Shown one piece after another: positions 12,236 to 23,913 of a stretch of 64,000 bases of DNA (its first letter is position 1; each line of letters opens with the position of its first letter). Below the pieces are notes generated by a model that had not been told where the DNA came from, did not search any database, and saw nothing but the letters and a program-made list of their open reading frames with translations. A program made the translations under genes and the position numbers. Origin of the DNA: Rhizophagus irregularis (Eukaryota > Glomeromycota > Glomeromycetes > Glomerales > Glomeraceae); the NCBI RefSeq assembly GCF_026210795.1, contig NC_089431.1:5146001-5210000 (forward strand). The letters run 5' to 3'.

Positions 12236-12420
12236 GGAATTCTTTTTTCGAATTTTATTAATTTCTGATAAATTTTAATGGTAATGTAATTTTCTAAGAA
12301 ATCTTTCGTAACATGCAAAGTTTTTTTAGTCCTACCTACTGAAAAATTCTTAGAACCTTCCGACTACTTAATTGGAAGTAGAACTTATAATCTTTCCCAT
12401 AGCGATAATTAAAGCATGAT
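12236..12420 (-). repeat. Solitary copy of the kinase upstream repeat
   Basis: AAGGAATTC, AATGGTAATGTAATTTTCTAA, ATCTTTCGTA-ATGCAAAG and CTTCCGACTACTTAATTGGAA follow in the same order as in the blocks upstream of the two zinc-ribbon kinases. No kinase coding sequence lies on either side, so this is a detached copy of a promoter region or a mobile repeat used in all three places. Confidence 0.5.
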
Positions 12421-12539
12421 TGCTGCAATATCACATGATATTATTCACATGATAAAAAATCACGAGTAAAAAAGAATTTGACAAAAGAATTTGACAAATA
12501 AAACAAAATTAAAATACAAGATATTTAATTACAACTTAA

Positions 12540-13620
12540 TTATTGCATTATAAGAACAATGCCCACAATCAAATTACTCGAAGAAGAATGTATTAAATGT
12601 GTATTACAAGGACAGTAAGAATGTAAGATCGAAATGTTCAAATCAACGAAGATTTGAATGTGGATGTGGTCTGGAAAGAACGAAAAGATGGAAAGAGAAA
12701 ACAGGCAAAAGAGCTGGGATGACAACTATGGCCAGCAACACGTTGTTGTGGATGTGGTAAACAGATCCACTATAATTATTTCTATTTATGTTCAGATAAA
12801 ATTCATTTTGTATGTTACGAATGTCGAAAAAAGTGACATGATAAAGCAAAATTACCATAGAATTATTTCATGGTAAAGCATTAGAGTATTTTACAAGAAA
12901 AAATTTATAGGAGAAAAAGGATTTTAGAAAAACAAAAAGAAAAACAAACAAAAAGAACGAAGGTACAGTACAATCAAGACAACAAATACAACCTTCATAA
13001 GCTCAAATAGCCAAAAAGGTAAAAATAAGGAAAATAAAAACATAAAAGAACCAGAACCACGATTCGGACATTGTAAGGAATAAATTCATCAATAAAGACA
13101 GGAGAATATGACCGATGTACAATATGTAATATTACATTATATGAGCTGAATATTGGTTCAGTAATAAGAGGACAAAGAAGAGAAGCATTAATATGAATGT
13201 AACTTTCAATACATTATACGATTCAAATATCAAAGAAAAGAATGATACAGAGAACATATTCCAATTTGGGAAGATCTGAAAAGAATGAGAGCAGTAAGAT
13301 CAAAAATAATATAAGAAATTAAAAATCGAGAAGTATTATGGTTAATGCAAAAAATGCACGAGTTAGATTATGTAAGAGAAAATCGGAGATTTAGAGAACA
13401 AAATTATTTGGATATAAAACCATAAAAGAAGCAGATAAAGAAAATATAACGGAAAAATATATTAGAGATAAATTATTGTCAGTTTTGTAATTCAAATTAA
13501 TATCATCAGAATTATTGTTATGAATAATTCTCATATTAAACGAAAACAAGCGAAAGATTTTTAGCTGCAAAACGCTAAAAAATAGAATTGCTTGCAATCG
13601 TATTATCTAATAAATAATCT
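12540..13620 (+). pseudogene. Decayed coding relic with paired cysteines
   Basis: Purine-rich plus strand with short frame-broken pieces that look coding: RCCGCGKQIHYNYFYLC followed by CYECRKK (about 12736-12835), and GEYDRCTICNI (about 13101-13131). CxxC pairs suggest a zinc-binding protein, possibly from a repeated element. Its 3' end (13480-13620) resembles 24520-24730, which sits in the same position relative to the second repeat-tailed BTB gene. I do not recognise the family. Confidence 0.4.
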
Positions 13621-13912
13621 TTAAATAGTATGTTAAAATGAATATTGTTCATCTACTGGTAGATGACACTAGATGTTATAATAATAAGATCAAATTAATT
13701 GTATATTTATAATTTTATTGACAAAACACGTAAACACTCAAAAAAACTCGGCCAGTAATAAAAACTCAATCATGTAGTTACTAGCGGCAAATTTAGTTTG
13801 CATAGTTATAATTGTTAAAAAATGTAGATTACAAAACATCATTTTTTCTATAATTACGATATTTTCTTGGCTTCCTAAATTCTATTTTTAACTTATTAAC
13901 TGCTATTTTCAC

Positions 13913-15513
13913 TTAAAAAAGCATATTTCCATTATATTCACTATAAAATCCCCCTGGAATTCTTACCTTTGGTTTTGGATTGTTGTTACTTTGATCATTA
14001 AATGCCCCTGGAATTACCTCTGGTTTTGGATTTTGATCACTAAATGCCCCTGGAATTATTACCCCTGGTTTTGGATTGTTATCACTTTGATCACTAAATG
14101 CCCCTGGAATTATTATTGGATTGTTGTTACTTCGATTACTACTACTTCTAAATGACCCTGGAATTACCCTTGGTTCTGGATTCTTGTCGCTTTGATCAAT
14201 ACTTCTTCTAAATAACCCTGGAATTGCCCCTGGTTCTGGATTGTTGTTACTTTGATTACTAGCTCTTTTTGATTTCCGCTGTCGTGCCTTTCGTCGTCTT
14301 GGAAGTATCTCTGGTTCTGGATTGTCGTTACTTTGATTACTAGTTCTTCTGGATATTGTTAGCTCTGAAAATACCTCTGGGTCTGGAATGTCATTATTCT
14401 GATTGCTGGTACTTTCGAATAACCCTCGTACTGGAAATATCTCTGGGTCTGGATTGTCATTATTTTGATTGCTAGTGCTTTTAATTACCCGTGATAATGA
14501 GGGCTCTTGATTGTCGTTACCTTGATTACTGGTTCCGATTATCCGTGGATTTGAATTGATATCGCTTTGATTACTAATTCCTCTAATTATCCGCGGTTCT
14601 GGTTGATTACAATCATGATCCAAAAAATATTCAATCAAACTTTCATACATTTCTTCAGGAATAATCTTTTTGTATGGGTGAACCTTATGCAAGAACTCTT
14701 TATGAGTAAAATCAGTAAATCCAATAAAAGAAATACATTTCTGCAAAGTATTTCTTAAAGCGTTAAAATCATCATTTGAAAAACTTGTATAATCCGAAGA
14801 AAGTTCAGGATTTTGAGCAACACCCCATTTAAGTACATAATCCCAAACTTGAACCGTACTCATATCAATATTATTATTTTGAATAATAGAGATTAAACAT
14901 TTTTCTGGAATTGAAGTAAAGTCAGGTGAATTAAAAATTTTTTCTGGTTGTTCAGATATTAAATTTGTACAAAACATTCGAAGGTCCAAGAAAGAATCAT
15001 TTTCAAAACTTAATTGATATATTGAACTTAAATTTTGTTCTAACCAATTTGTCTTGTTTCTAATTAAAAAAGATTGTAAATGGGGAACTAGTTCTTGAAG
15101 ACTTAATTCATTTGCGCTGATCAAAATTTTAATAATGTCTGAAGTATCACATTCTTCTAACAAAATCTTTCCACCATAAATATACCTAAATATTATTTTA
15201 ACGTAAATTAAGAATAAATTTATTAAAAAATAATAACGTATTTATAAATTACTTACCTAAGAATTATTTGAAAAGTTTCGGGTAAAATATTTGGTAATTT
15301 AATATTAACCAAAGTTTCATCATTTTTCTTTTTATTAGTTGATAAAATTCTTCTCAAATAAGGTGAACGATAATTTAAAATAATTATATGAGCACGGAAT
15401 ATTCTTACGTAAGGGTCATTACCAACTTCAATTGTAATGTCATAATATTCATCGTCATCCAAAATTTCAAGCAAATTTTGTGATAATTTTGGTAAAAATT
15501 TATTTTCATTCAT
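13913..15513 (-). CDS. BTB-BACK protein with a long Asn/Pro-rich repeat tail
   Basis: Exons 15513-15257 and 15185-13913 give 509 residues. BTB (MNENKFLPKLSQ..., YYDITIEVG, FRAHIIIL) and BACK (to about residue 280) are intact, and YIYGG follows the intron. No TLDc domain is present. Residues about 290-500 instead hold ten or so imperfect repeats built on SNQSNNNPEPxVIPGxF with a basic patch (RRRKARQRKSKR) in the middle, likely disordered. The gene is head-to-head with the TLDc gene at 16338, and its closest relative is 25145-26551, which has the same BTB-BACK part but an unrelated repeat tail. Function: probably a Cullin-3-type adaptor by family; the tail's role is unknown. Confidence 0.85.
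13930..14560. repeat. Coding minisatellite in the BTB tail
   Basis: Imperfect direct repeats built on CCTGGAATTA-CC-CTGGTTTTGGATT-TT-TTACTTTGATCA with spacing of roughly 60-80 bp, always a multiple of three in effect, since the frame stays open across the whole array. Confidence 0.6.
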
Positions 15514-15570
15514 TATAATCGTAACGAAAAGGAATAAGTTTCAAAAAAAAAATTAGTCTTAAATTGTGAA

Positions 15571-15590
15571 AGATTAAACCTTATATAGTA
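15571..15590 (-). promoter_or_regulatory. TATA-like box of the BTB gene at 15513
   Basis: Reads TACTATATAAGGTTTAATCT on the minus strand, about 60-75 bp upstream of the ATG, and is nearly identical at 26611-26630 upstream of the paralogue. Confidence 0.5.
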
Positions 15591-15925
15591 ACACAAGTTC
15601 CAGAATTGGAATGAATCGAATTGCTAAAATAATTCTTGTTCACAACGCACAAAAATTTAATTACATAACAAGGTGGAGTTCACATTTCATGTACTAAATT
15701 TCTATCGTAGTAAGGAAAATGATTATTGTGCACATGATATTTACATTTTATTAATAAAATTAGAAACAACCGTAAAAAAAAAAATAAATTAATTGAATGG
15801 ATCGTCATTGTGCATCACGCTAAAGTTTGAATAACGTAAAATTTAACATTATTACCTTATTTATATAGTTTATTTTTATCGGTTATTATATCATCTAATA
15901 ATAAATATCTAGACTGGAATACTTT

Positions 15926-16130
15926 GGCTATACTAATATTCGTTCTTCCGCCGTTGATTCTGGCTGGTGAACCGAGTCCTATTGATCAACATCTGGAATT
16001 TTTTGATTTGTAATCAATTTGTAATCAATTTGTAAGCATCCGGACCCATGACTTCTGCCGTCATTATATGGAATCCGAGCTAATTCCACGTCGGATCCAA
16101 TGGAAACCTGGGGCGAAAATTAGTATAGCC
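15926..16130. mobile_element. Candidate MITE in a bidirectional BTB promoter
   Basis: Ends are inverted: GGCTATACTAATATTCG at the left and CGAAAATTAGTATAGCC at the right, 16 of 17 positions matching. It is about 205 bp with a less AT-rich core. The equivalent intergenic region of the duplicated pair (26552-27327) lacks it. I see no clean target duplication, which lowers confidence. Confidence 0.5.
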
Positions 16131-16247
16131 TCAATAGTATATCAAAAAAAAAAAAATAATTATTATTATCGAGAGAATTATTTCGATTTTACTTTATATA
16201 ATGTGATCGACAAGTTGATGCGCAGCAGATGCTTACGCAAATGAAAT

Positions 16248-16270
16248 CACGTGCAAATCTAGCTTATAAA
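16248..16270 (+). promoter_or_regulatory. CACGTG plus TATAAA upstream of the TLDc gene
   Basis: CACGTG at 16248-16253 and TATAAA at 16265-16270, 68-90 bp before the ATG at 16338. The AAGTTGATGCGCAGCAGATG motif just upstream (16213-16230) recurs near 31480 and 35145. Confidence 0.5.
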
Positions 16271-16337
16271 TTACGCCAATCATTTGGCTGGGGTGCAGTT
16301 ACTCAATTTTTTTTTCTTTTTTTTTTGGAAGATTACA

Positions 16338-17831
16338 ATGATTGATGATAAACTTTTACCAAAATTATCCCAAAATTTACTTGAAATATTAAACGATGAG
16401 CAATATTATGATATCACAATTGAAGTTGGTAGTGAAGTATTCCGAGCTCATATGGTTATTTTGAATTATCGTTCTTCTTATTTTAGAGGAATTTTATCAA
16501 CCAATGAAAAGAAAAATGACGGAACTTTGACAAACATTAAATTACCAAATATTTCACCCGAAACTTTTCAAATAGTCTTAAGGTAAAAAAAAAAAAGAAT
16601 TAATTATAATATTTAATCTTAATATTTTATTTTTTTTTATTTTATTATTAACTTATATTGTCGTTTAATTAGGTATATCTATGGGGGAAAAATTTCTTTG
16701 GAAGAATATGATAATTCAGTTATCGTTAAAATTATGGTTGCTGCGAATGAACTTAATCTTCATGAATTAATACCATATTTAGAATCTTTTTTAATTGAAA
16801 ATGAAACGAATTGGATGGAACAAAATTTTGATTTGATATGTCAGATAAGTTTTGAAAATGACTCTTTCTTAAAACTTAAAAAATATTGCGAAGATTTAAT
16901 TTCTAAAGAACCAAACAAAATATTCAGTTCGCAAAAATTTCTTTCAATTCCAAAGAAACTTTTGATTACACTTATTCAAAATGATAATCTTCAAATGAGT
17001 GAAGTTCAAATTTGGGAACATGTAATTAAATGGGGACTCGCTCAAAATCCGGAACTTCCTTCTAATCCTACTAGCTTTTCAGAAGATGATTTCAATATTT
17101 TAAAGAACACTTTGCAACAATGTGTTCCTTTTATTAGATTTCAAAATTTAGCTTCAAATGAATTTTTGAAAAAAGTTAAACCTTATAAAAAAATCTTACC
17201 AAGGGAATTATATAATGATTTATTAGAATATTTTGTAGATAATGATGGTAAAGAATCAGTACCCCGTATAATTGAAGAAAATAAAGAAATTGATGATTCA
17301 AATAATATTGATTCTAAAATAATTACATTTCATCATGCTGAATTAATTTCAAAATGGATTGATCGATTAGAAGATACCGACGAGTTACCAACTTCATACG
17401 AATTCAAATTATTATATCGCGAATCCCGTGATAATGAGCACTCCGATAAATTTCAAGAGATTTGCAAAAATAAATCTCGCACCATAACAGTTATTAAAGT
17501 GAAAAACAGCAATGAAATCCTTGGAGGATATAATCCGACTGAATGGAAATTTGATGGTAGTTTTGGCGTTACTAAAGATAGTTTTATATTCTCCTTTAGT
17601 AATAATAGTATCGATAATTATATTTTAAGTCGTGTGAAGGAAGAAAAGAAAGCTATACATAATGGAAAACGCAGTACTTGTCCCCCAACATTTAATGTTG
17701 ACTTGGAACTGTATAGAGATTTTCTTACTAATGAATTAAGAATTAGTTGTACAAAACGTTCTTATGAGAAGGATATTGGAGCATTCAATGATTTATATTT
17801 AGCAGAATTTGAAGTATTTCAAATTGTGTAA
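16338..17831 (+). CDS. BTB-BACK-TLDc protein
   Basis: Exons 16338-16582 and 16673-17831 give 467 residues. The start is placed at MIDDKLLPK by comparison with six homologues, although an in-frame ATG lies 18 codons upstream. BTB covers about 18-95, BACK about 105-220, and TLDc about 297-467 (ITFHHAELISKWID ... EILGGYNPTEW ... KDSFIFSF ... EFEVFQIV). BTB-BACK implies Cullin-3 adaptor function; TLDc domains act in oxidative-stress protection and V-ATPase interaction in other eukaryotes. Compared with its paralogues the BTB domain lacks four residues between EVGS and VFRAH (DPYVK reduced to E), so exon 1 is 245 nt instead of 257, in frame. Divergent from 13913-15513, sharing a promoter region. 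Confidence 0.88.
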
Positions 17832-19989
17832 GATTTATATTAAATTCAAAATTTTGGTATTTGGTATTATTTCATATTATTTGTAACGATAATTAGCCTT
17901 TATATAATAATGGTATTTTTTTCATTCATATTTTATTTTACTTGTATTCATATTTTATTTTGTTAGTATTGATTCCTATAGGATATTAAATAAAAATTCT
18001 GTCTTTCTGGGTCGCTAAGCAGTTTTTTTTAAAAAAAAAAAAATAATAGCAAATAGATAATCGTTATTTGCATTCATTTGCGTTCATTTGCAAAGTATTA
18101 CAAGAGTTAACTTTAATTTCTTTAATTGGTTTAATTGAATGAGTTTTAAATCAATTAGTAAAAAAATTAATGTGAATTTTTTTAATAACTAGACGCTATT
18201 TATTATAGAAAGGTATAATTTGTCGTATGTTGATTATATTGTATCATATGCAAATATCAATAAATTAATTTGAATCACATTTTTTATTTTATTATAAATA
18301 GTTGATATTGTGCACTACAAAAAAAAAAATCCCGTATAGTGATTTACCAGGATTTTTTTTTATTATCATAAAAGGAATATAATGAAATCTCTTAATTTCG
18401 CAAAATTTTACTGTACATAAAGAGATCGATGTTGAACCTATAAATCATTTCTTTTATGAAACTCTAAAATTTGCTTTCAACTAAGTTGATGGCGCGGCAG
18501 ATGGTCATATAGTTCGCCTAGTGAGGCAACAAGTATGAAGATTTTTTCTTTGGGCGTCCCTTACGCAATTCTTTTAAAAAATATCCTTATATAAAAATTA
18601 CAAGATAGTGCATCTATACAAAGCATTTAAAAAATTGAAGAAAATCTTGTATAAACATATTACTTCTGTTTAACCAATTGTCAAAAAAGATGTAAACCCT
18701 AAAAAATTTCTACTAACATACGAATATCCTTAGCCAGTATTAGTTATAAATTATATCACGTACGGAATAGGTTGATATTAACGATTAAAGCCTTTAAATA
18801 AATTATAATGATACGCTTTAGAATCGCGTATAGAACGACTTTCTCAAATAATTTGATTATTTGAGCACTTAATGAACCAATAATGCTTCCTTGAATAGTC
18901 CAATCAACCATTAAGTGAAAAATCTAAATCTACTATTCATGAGCAATTTGGAGCTTAATACAATTGAAGATTTTTTTAAAAACTAGAAATTTAATTACAT
19001 TTTTAATTATTTATTATTAAGACAAGCATAATCACAAAATAATGTCCAAAAATGACTAACATTACGACATTCGGCTGGAATTAAGTGTGGCGTACATGTG
19101 ACAAATATTATATGACGAATAGTATTTTCTACTATAAATTTCAGATACTCATGAAAGTTTTATTTGTTTATTTATTTAAAAGCTGGAACTCTGAAAAAAC
19201 AAAGAAAGATTACAACTTAGTAAAAAGTAAAATATTAAGCTATGCGCCTATACCACATAAGATCTATGAACTCACAGTTTATGTAACCCTCTGCCACTTT
19301 TGGAGCTACTATTCTTGTTATCATTTCCGGACGTACAAAAAAAAGATCAAAAATCTAATTTATATTTAATTTATATTAATGAAAGGCGATCATAAAGCCA
19401 AGAATAGAAACGGATATTTTAAGAAAAGGAATCACTTCTTTTTGATTGGTCTTTTTCATTTATTGCTTCTTTCCTTGATCATTCAGGGATTTATTGTACT
19501 TGTTTCAGACCTTTATTTTTTGTCTCCTCTGGCAGATTTTTTTTTTGAACGTCGAAAATTTTTAATAAATATCATTAATTATAAGATCATATATTGAAGT
19601 TTGAAATCATTGTTACAGCTAATACAATAATTCTTTCCAAAATAGTTTGTTCTTTCATTAGAGTTAAACAAATCATGTGTGCTAAAATTTAATACTAAAT
19701 TTTAAATATTTAATTCTGTTAGACCGTTATAATAGTATAGATATTTATTATTAAAATTTTAATAAGAGCTAAGTTATTAAATAGTCTATTTCAAATAAGT
19801 ATCATTTCTTTGCCCAATAAAATCAAATAATCAAGTGCCTATATTTATAATACCTAATATTTTTAAAATATACATATCCATATTGTTTTAAATTGATTGC
19901 TTTTAAAAATGAAAATTATATATTCGTAGAATCACCAAATGTGTTTACCTGAAAATTTCATAATATCCTAATGTTCATTAAAATTATAC
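17832..19989. other. Intergenic region with TLDc-gene 3' flank and upstream-element relic
   Basis: A polyadenylation signal AATAAA at 17989-17994 is followed by TCTGGGTCGC and a T-run, as in other TLDc genes here. 18340-18480 resembles the 3' flanks at 29390-29480 and 37310-37440, so duplication units extended beyond the genes. 18484-18510 holds AAGTTGATGGCGCGGCAGATG, otherwise found upstream of BTB genes. Two small open frames (19085-19369, 19379-19597) have no domain and are not called. Confidence 0.5.
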
Positions 19990-22013
19990 TCAAAGATTAA
20001 TATCGAAATCATTTTCTATGGTAATATATTCTATATATTAATCAAAATTATGTTAATATTTTCATGTAAGCAACAAGAAAATAGTATATTTGCTTACCAT
20101 TATTATTAAAATTTATATCGATATCAAATTTGATTTCTTCTGAAAGATAATCTAAAGATAATATTAAATTTGATTAAATCATAATTATGAAATTAATATA
20201 TTATTAATAAAAAATAGTCACCATTATTTTTATTTTCAAATAATTTTTTTCTTTTAATGGAACCTACATAGTATAAAATATTAATTTGTATCATGAGTTT
20301 AATAGATTGTCAACATAATTCAATTTTATATCATACCACTATCATTTTTGTCTTCAATTAAATCATTTTCATATTTTCTTTTACCTTTAAAAGGAATAAT
20401 ATACAGTCATTAATATTTACATAAATTGACAAAAAAAAAATAAATAAATAAATTATTAATAGTTACCAGTAGATGTCTTGTTGTTTTTCCGATAATAATT
20501 AAATTGTTCTAAATAATTAATTTAAAATAAATAAAATCAAAAGCTAAATATTATGTATATTATGGATACAATTTTTTTACATAATATACCAAACCTGCTA
20601 TATTTCCTAAGTTAATAGATTGATGACTTCTTAAACTCCTTAAAGACATTGCAGTACTGATCATGCCGCTTAAATTTCTACTCTTGTAAATTGCATTTGG
20701 GTTATTAGTCGTTACAGGTCCAATATCTGATGATTTTACAATTTCGGTTGGGTTTTTATTACAGGAATTTTTCCATTCCTCGTCTTTCATTTTATCAATT
20801 TTGTCATATATATCAGTGGCATGTGGCCTTTTTTCTGGATCGGAATGCCAGCATTCTTTCATTAATTCAATATAGCCGTTAGGTGCATTTGTTACAATAG
20901 GTGGTCGTAAACCATCAAAAATTTCAATAATAAGTTCTGTATCATGATTTCGATCCCAAAAAGGTCTTCTACCTGTCATTAATTCCCACATAATTATTCC
21001 AAAACTATATATATCTGAAGCTTTAGTATATTTTTTTCCTTGAAAAATCTCCGGAGCCATATAAGGGATAATTCCATAATTTTCATTACATGAAGATTCA
21101 GTTGTAGATTTACTTATACCCAAATCACCTATTGTTATTTTATCAACAAATACAATATTTTTATTACCAATAAAGATATTTCCGCTGTGGAAATCCCTAT
21201 GGATAATATTTGCGTCATGTATATTGGCAAGTCCTTGCATTATTTTTTTCAATTTTGCTAACTTTTTACGCCAACCAACATCATAAAAACAATTAGTTAT
21301 ATAATTGATCAGATCACCTGAATCATAATATGGCATGATAATCATTATATTTTGAGAATTAGGATCCTGAGTAATTCCAAAATATTTGCATACATAATTA
21401 TTATTAGTATGATACTTGTAATAATCATTTTTCTGTTTTGAAGAATAGTTATAATATACCTTGAGCTATAATTTAAAAAGTTTAGTAATTAATTTGTTTA
21501 TTTTAAATTGGAACTTTTTGGTTTAAATAGAATATTTACCTCGTTCAACTCCTTAGATGTGATGTTATTAGAATTATTAAGTTTTTTGAGGACTACTGGA
21601 TAATTACCCAAACGATTGCTACTTCTATAATTCCAACCCCTAACTGGACCTTTAATCCAAATGGCTTTATAAACTTTACTAAATCCTCCTTCAGCAATAA
21701 ATTCTATGTTTTTGAATTGATCATAAGGAACAAATTCCATTTTTCCTGCATTTTTAACTAGACTAATTTGAGTATTTCTGATAAAATCATCAATAACTTT
21801 GTTTCCACTTTGTTTTACATTATATCTCTTTACTTCATAACAAACATGACAAATCAGATGACTTTTTTTTGCAGGTTTCCTTCTTTTATTACATTCGTTA
21901 CATTTTCTCTTTTTGTATTTTGATTTAACAATGGTTTGTGTAAGTTGAATTAAAGACGTATTGTTTGGCAATATAAAATCAGTTTTACATTCATAATTTG
22001 TTATTTGTTCCAT
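19990..22013 (-). CDS. Zinc-ribbon protein kinase, intact copy
   Basis: Seven exons on the minus strand: 22013-21540, 21465-20595, 20508-20467, 20384-20337, 20263-20222, 20151-20098 and 20030-19990, giving 523 residues. The layout matches the copy at 3724-5721: CxxC pairs (C38, C41, C55, C58), glycine loop AEGGFSKV, VVLKK lysine, HRDFHSGN, DLG, APE, then a polar tail of five small exons ending in NDFDINL. All introns after exon 2 are phase 1, so each tail exon can be skipped without losing frame. At the end of exon 2 the donor used in the other copy (TTAG/GTAAAA) is mutated to TTAGGAAATA; the next usable GT is 12 nt downstream (GCAG/GTTTGG), adding four residues. Kinase activity is expected; substrates unknown. 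Confidence 0.78.
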
Positions 22014-22045
22014 GTTTTTTTATAAAGGAAAATTAGCCTTTCAGT

Positions 22046-22062
22046 TTTTCAAAAACTATCTT
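22046..22062 (-). promoter_or_regulatory. TATA-like box of the intact zinc-ribbon kinase
   Basis: TATATATAAGATAG on the minus strand about 40-50 bp upstream of the ATG at 22013; the matching position upstream of the other copy is ATATATATGATAG. Confidence 0.4.
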
Positions 22063-22079
22063 ATATATACGTCTTTAAA

Positions 22080-22345
22080 AATGTCCTTGTTAAACAAGGA
22101 ATTCGGTTTTCAAATTCTATAATTCTATATGTGATTTCTAAGAAGTTTCTAATGGAAATATAATTTTCTAAGAAATCTTCCATAGGATGCAAGAAACTAT
22201 TTAGTCTTACTAACAGTAACATTCTTAGAAACTTCCAATGACTTAATTTGGAATAGAAGTAGTGTTGGAATTTGGAAGAATCAGAGCTTCCAACCTTCCA
22301 ATGAATATCATTGTATTACGTGATACATACAACTAACGTACTATT
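22080..22345 (-). repeat. Kinase upstream repeat, copy 2
   Basis: High identity with 5785-6062, showing that the kinase duplication carried about 330 bp of promoter. A third, solitary copy lies at 12236-12420. Confidence 0.6.
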
Positions 22346-23270
22346 AATTGTGGATCCGTTTTACAAACATTCGCATTTCTCATTATTATGAATCCTTGTT
22401 TAAAAACAAGAAATAAAAAATCAATGATTGCTAAAAAAAAAAAGATAATTCATGAATATGTTTTTATTTATGTTACATACTGTATATGAAAATTATAATA
22501 ATTATAAACCTTTATAAATATGAATTTTTACTCAAAAATGCAAAATTGTTACGCATATTTAAATAACAAGCAATGAATGGAACATCAATAATATATTGAA
22601 TATATATATTGGTGAATTTATACTTTTTATTTTTTAACTGTTACGTTGCGACATTTCATCATAGTCAATTGAATTAGTTAATATTAAAATGATAAAATTT
22701 TCTTGGCCTTATACTAAAAATGGGTTACTTAAAATTGTAATTTAAACATGTGATTGCAGTTGAACAATAAAATATGGAAAATAATGATCTAATATTTGTT
22801 CACCATTCTGACCATCTTAAAACTAATTTTTGCTCACCAAATTTGATCTAAATGTCGTCTGGAAATGGATCGGCGTGTCTATAATTAGAAATGTTCCGGC
22901 TTGTAATATTTTCTTAAAAATTTTGTTTTATAGCGGTATTTTATTTGAGTGGATTTAGTTTTACACAATTTTTTCAAGTTTTTCATATCTGGAATTATTA
23001 TAAGCCAGAACTTAATTTTAATGATAACGTTTAACGCTAATATTATTTAAAACAAAAACAATAATGTCCAATGATGATATCCGTTCGTCTAAAGGATCTT
23101 CGTGCGATAGAACATTTTGTTCTAAATAACTTTATTTGTAATAATAAAAGTGATAATTTTGCTAAAGCAGAAATACATCATACATTTTAAAAATTAGAAT
23201 ATAGTGAAATTTAAAAAGATTTAACATTTTTATGATATATAATTCAAATATATAGTAAACTAATTGTTTA
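22346..23270. other. AT-rich intergenic stretch
   Basis: No domain-bearing open frame, TIR pair or tandem array seen between the kinase promoter and the 3' end of the H2A gene. Confidence 0.4.
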
Positions 23271-23913
23271 CTATTCTTCAAATTCCTCAATCACTTCAGA
23301 ATGTTGAGGAACATTTTTTTCACCTATTACAATAATAAAATTAAATAAATCATTAATTAATTTTTAAAATAAAATAAAATAAAATAAAACGAATATAATC
23401 ATAAGCTTACTTTTTCTGGTTTGCTTTGGTAATAAGCATTTGTGAATATTAGGCAAGACACCACCTTGAGCAATTGTAATGTGACCAAATAATTTACTTA
23501 ATTCATCATCATTACGAATGGCCAATTGTAAATGACGAGGAATAATTCTAGATTTCTTGTTATCATGAGCAGCATTACCAGCAAGTTCAACTATTTCAGC
23601 TATCAAATATTCAATAGTCGCAGCAAGGTAGACGGGTGCACTGGTACCAATACGTGATGAATAATTTCCTTTTCGAAGAAAACGATGAATACGTCCAACT
23701 GGAAATTGGAGACCAGCCTGTAAAATTATAGTTTTTAATAATGAGGTAATCGATATATTAATTAGAGAATTTTTTTCTTTTGAAAGTGAGAATTTTAATT
23801 TAATTGAAATACTTTATTTATTTTTTTTTTTTGATAACAAAACATACTTTTGTAGTTCTTGAAAATTTCTTTTTTGATTTTGATTCATTTTTTCCAATAC
23901 TTGATCCATTCAT
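23271..23913 (-). CDS. Histone H2A, divergent variant
   Basis: Exons 23913-23848, 23717-23411 and 23323-23271 give 141 residues: a basic N-tail, then [59 protein letters not shown] and [15 protein letters not shown], the complete H2A histone fold. H2A pairs with H2B in nucleosomes, and the acidic-patch residues of AEIVEL and NDDEL are kept. Differences from ordinary fungal H2A: AHDNKK for [17 protein letters not shown] for the usual QRVGAGAPVY loop, NDDELSKLF, and an acidic end EVIEEFEE instead of an SQ-E/D-hydrophobic tail (the DNA-damage phosphorylation site). Divergence plus three exons suggests a variant or paralogue rather than a bulk replication-dependent histone. It is the only housekeeping-type gene in the window. 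Confidence 0.9.

Noticed and set aside
16284-16337. Upstream in-frame ATG of the TLDc gene
   Set aside because: It adds a phenylalanine run in a T-tract; all homologues start at M-(V/I)-D-(N/D)-KLLPK.
19085-19597. Two small open frames (+)
   Set aside because: No splice links, domain or conservation to support them.
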